Shown: positions 62,644-64,000 of the stretch, piece after piece
Layout of the letters: every line of letters begins with the position of its first letter
Numbering within the stretch: the first letter of the stretch is position 1
Source of the DNA: Numida meleagris
Taxonomy: Eukaryota; Chordata; Aves; Galliformes; Numididae
Length of the DNA: 64,000 bases
Direction: 5' to 3'
Assembly: GCF_002078875.1 (NCBI RefSeq)
Contig: NC_034424.1
Location: 6,184,793-6,248,792 of the forward strand
Made by a program: the position numbers and the translations under genes
Notes under the pieces: generated by a model
Told to the model about the DNA's origin: nothing
Databases searched by the model: none
What the model saw: the letters and a program-made list of their open reading frames with translations, nothing else

Positions 62644-64000
62644 AGCGCAAGTCCTAATGCCCAGGGGTGACCTTGCTCTGACATCCTGCGATCTGAGAGG
62701 GTGGAAAGGAAGGGAGGGAGAAATCGATGCCCCCAACCACTGCAAGATGGAGCGGAGAGGAAGAGGGAGTGACATTCGGCCGAGCCAGAATTAGCACAGA
62801 TCTGTGGAGGGACCCCATTTCCACCCTATTAATAATTCATCCCAGCTCAGTCTTTACCTGCTAATAAACAGGAAACTGCTTGTTAGCGAGGACGTTCTTC
62901 TCCCCTTTTGCTTTCTCTGTTCTAATCAGAGCCCCTTGCAGGCAGCTAGGAGAAGGGAGGCAGCAAGCCGACAGCCCCACACACAGCCCCTTGCAGGCAC
63001 CAGGGGTGGGGTAACCATTGCAGGATGAGCTCAGGAGCTCCCCATGCACCCTGCATCCCCTTATCCCCCAACTATGCATCACCCTCCTTCTGTCTGCCTC
63101 AGTGCTGGGCAATGTTGTTGCAGACGCATGAGCAGGGGCTGCCCGAGTCCAAGGGACAATCCAGCATCTCAGATGAGCATTAATGGGACAGAAGAAATTA
63201 TTCCAAACCCCCTGCCCCTAAACCCATGGAAAGGACAGAGGGGATAAGCACCAGAGCACAGATTTCCTTTGGTGTCACAGCCAATGGAAACCATCCCATC
63301 ATTTTACAATGGGAAAATGATCCTGGCACCAGGACACAGCACATTGAAGCCAAGAAGCTCTGTCCTCCAAGGGCCACCTACAGCCCCTACGACACAGGGC
63401 TTAATGTCACCACTGCCTGCAGCCCAAAAAAGCACGGGGCTGCTTTGCTCCAGAGGCACCTCGTAATTTCTGCTCAATTGTTTCTGTGCTCCCAGACATT
63501 GCTGCTGCTGAGTTATGCCACTTGCCAGCTGTTGGAAATAATCGCTGTAAATTAATTACGGTTGTTTCACCCCTCTGATCCCTCCCAGCCTCCACAAATA
63601 GAGTGAAAATTAATTGTCAGTGAGCAGTTCCAGTTCTCTGGGAGTCCCATCCTGGCCACCGGCAGGTTACGGTTTGTGCCCTGAAGCATAAGACTTAATT
63701 ACCCACCAATGTTATTTTTGATCATAAAAATCACTGTGTCTTTCCATAATTCCAGACAGACGTTGACCCCCCGGGTCAAGAGCAGCGAGAGTGGAAACAC
63801 CCAATAACGGCTTTAGGACAGCCCCATGTATTCCCTCGTGTAAATGGGATTCTGGTTGGGAAGCAGTTGCTTCATGGAATAGATATTGAAAGAAAAAACT
63901 GGGAAGTCACTCGATGCACACATCATGCAGAAAGCTGGTTTAACCCTGTGTCAGTGCAGGGGACGAGGACAGTTGTCACTTGGCTGGGATGGGGCCGCCT

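Larger units (their letters stand above)
57164..64000 (+). other. NTNG2: NTNG2 intron after the first coding exon, partial
   Basis: From the GTAAGTA donor to the window end there is no sequence matching the next netrin-G2 exon, so this is intron. It is more GC-rich than the MED27 side and therefore shows longer chance open frames, including one of 302 codons at 57955-58863 that matches nothing I know. It holds one CR1 tail (57389-57540) and a 36-bp tandem repeat (62536-62643). Confidence 0.85.

Noticed and set aside
57164..64000. Search for NTNG2 second coding exon
   Set aside because: No frame contains anything like NPYLCSNECDAS or the rest of the laminin N-terminal domain, so the exon must lie beyond the window.

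Overview
The window is vertebrate nuclear DNA, almost certainly from a bird. It contains spliced genes with GT-AG introns, two CpG-island promoters and several CR1-type LINE fragments in reverse orientation. It contains nothing prokaryotic. The CR1 tails, the compact gene spacing and the very high match of the coding exons to remembered human orthologues suggest a galliform such as chicken. I recall MED27-NTNG2 as neighbours in amniotes (human 9q34; chicken chromosome 17), but species and chromosome are inference.

Two genes are supported, arranged head to head. On the minus strand, MED27 (Mediator subunit 27) contributes coding exon 1 (25530-25735) and exon 2 (22830-22974). Their splice sites join in frame to give codons 1-117. 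The rest of the gene lies beyond position 1, so 1-22829 is intron 2. On the plus strand, NTNG2 (netrin-G2) contributes its first coding exon (56951-57163, codons 1-71). This holds the signal peptide and the start of the laminin N-terminal domain. A CpG island at about 53.2-54.2 kb probably contains its non-coding first exon. The remainder, 57164-64000, is intron.

Between the two promoters lie about 27 kb without a recognisable gene. They hold an old, locally rearranged CR1 block (44.8-46.2 kb), a short CR1 tail at 35.8 kb, and several AT-rich blocks rich in homeodomain-type motifs that look like candidate conserved non-coding elements. The MED27 promoter carries two ZNF143-type (SBS) motifs in tandem and a YY1-type motif over the start codon. 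Immediately upstream of the NTNG2 island is a polypurine, G-rich tract of about 140 bp. The NTNG2 intron carries a young-looking CR1 tail and a three-copy 36-bp tandem repeat in which each unit has a perfect TGCTGACTCAT (AP-1/NF-E2-type) site.

Functionally the genes are unrelated: MED27 is a housekeeping transcription cofactor, and netrin-G2 is a GPI-anchored synaptic adhesion protein. Their promoters differ to match. I found no evidence of a new biological system. The most checkable novelties are the triplicated AP-1/NF-E2 minisatellite, the rearranged CR1 block, the purine tract at NTNG2, and a few putative enhancer-like blocks.
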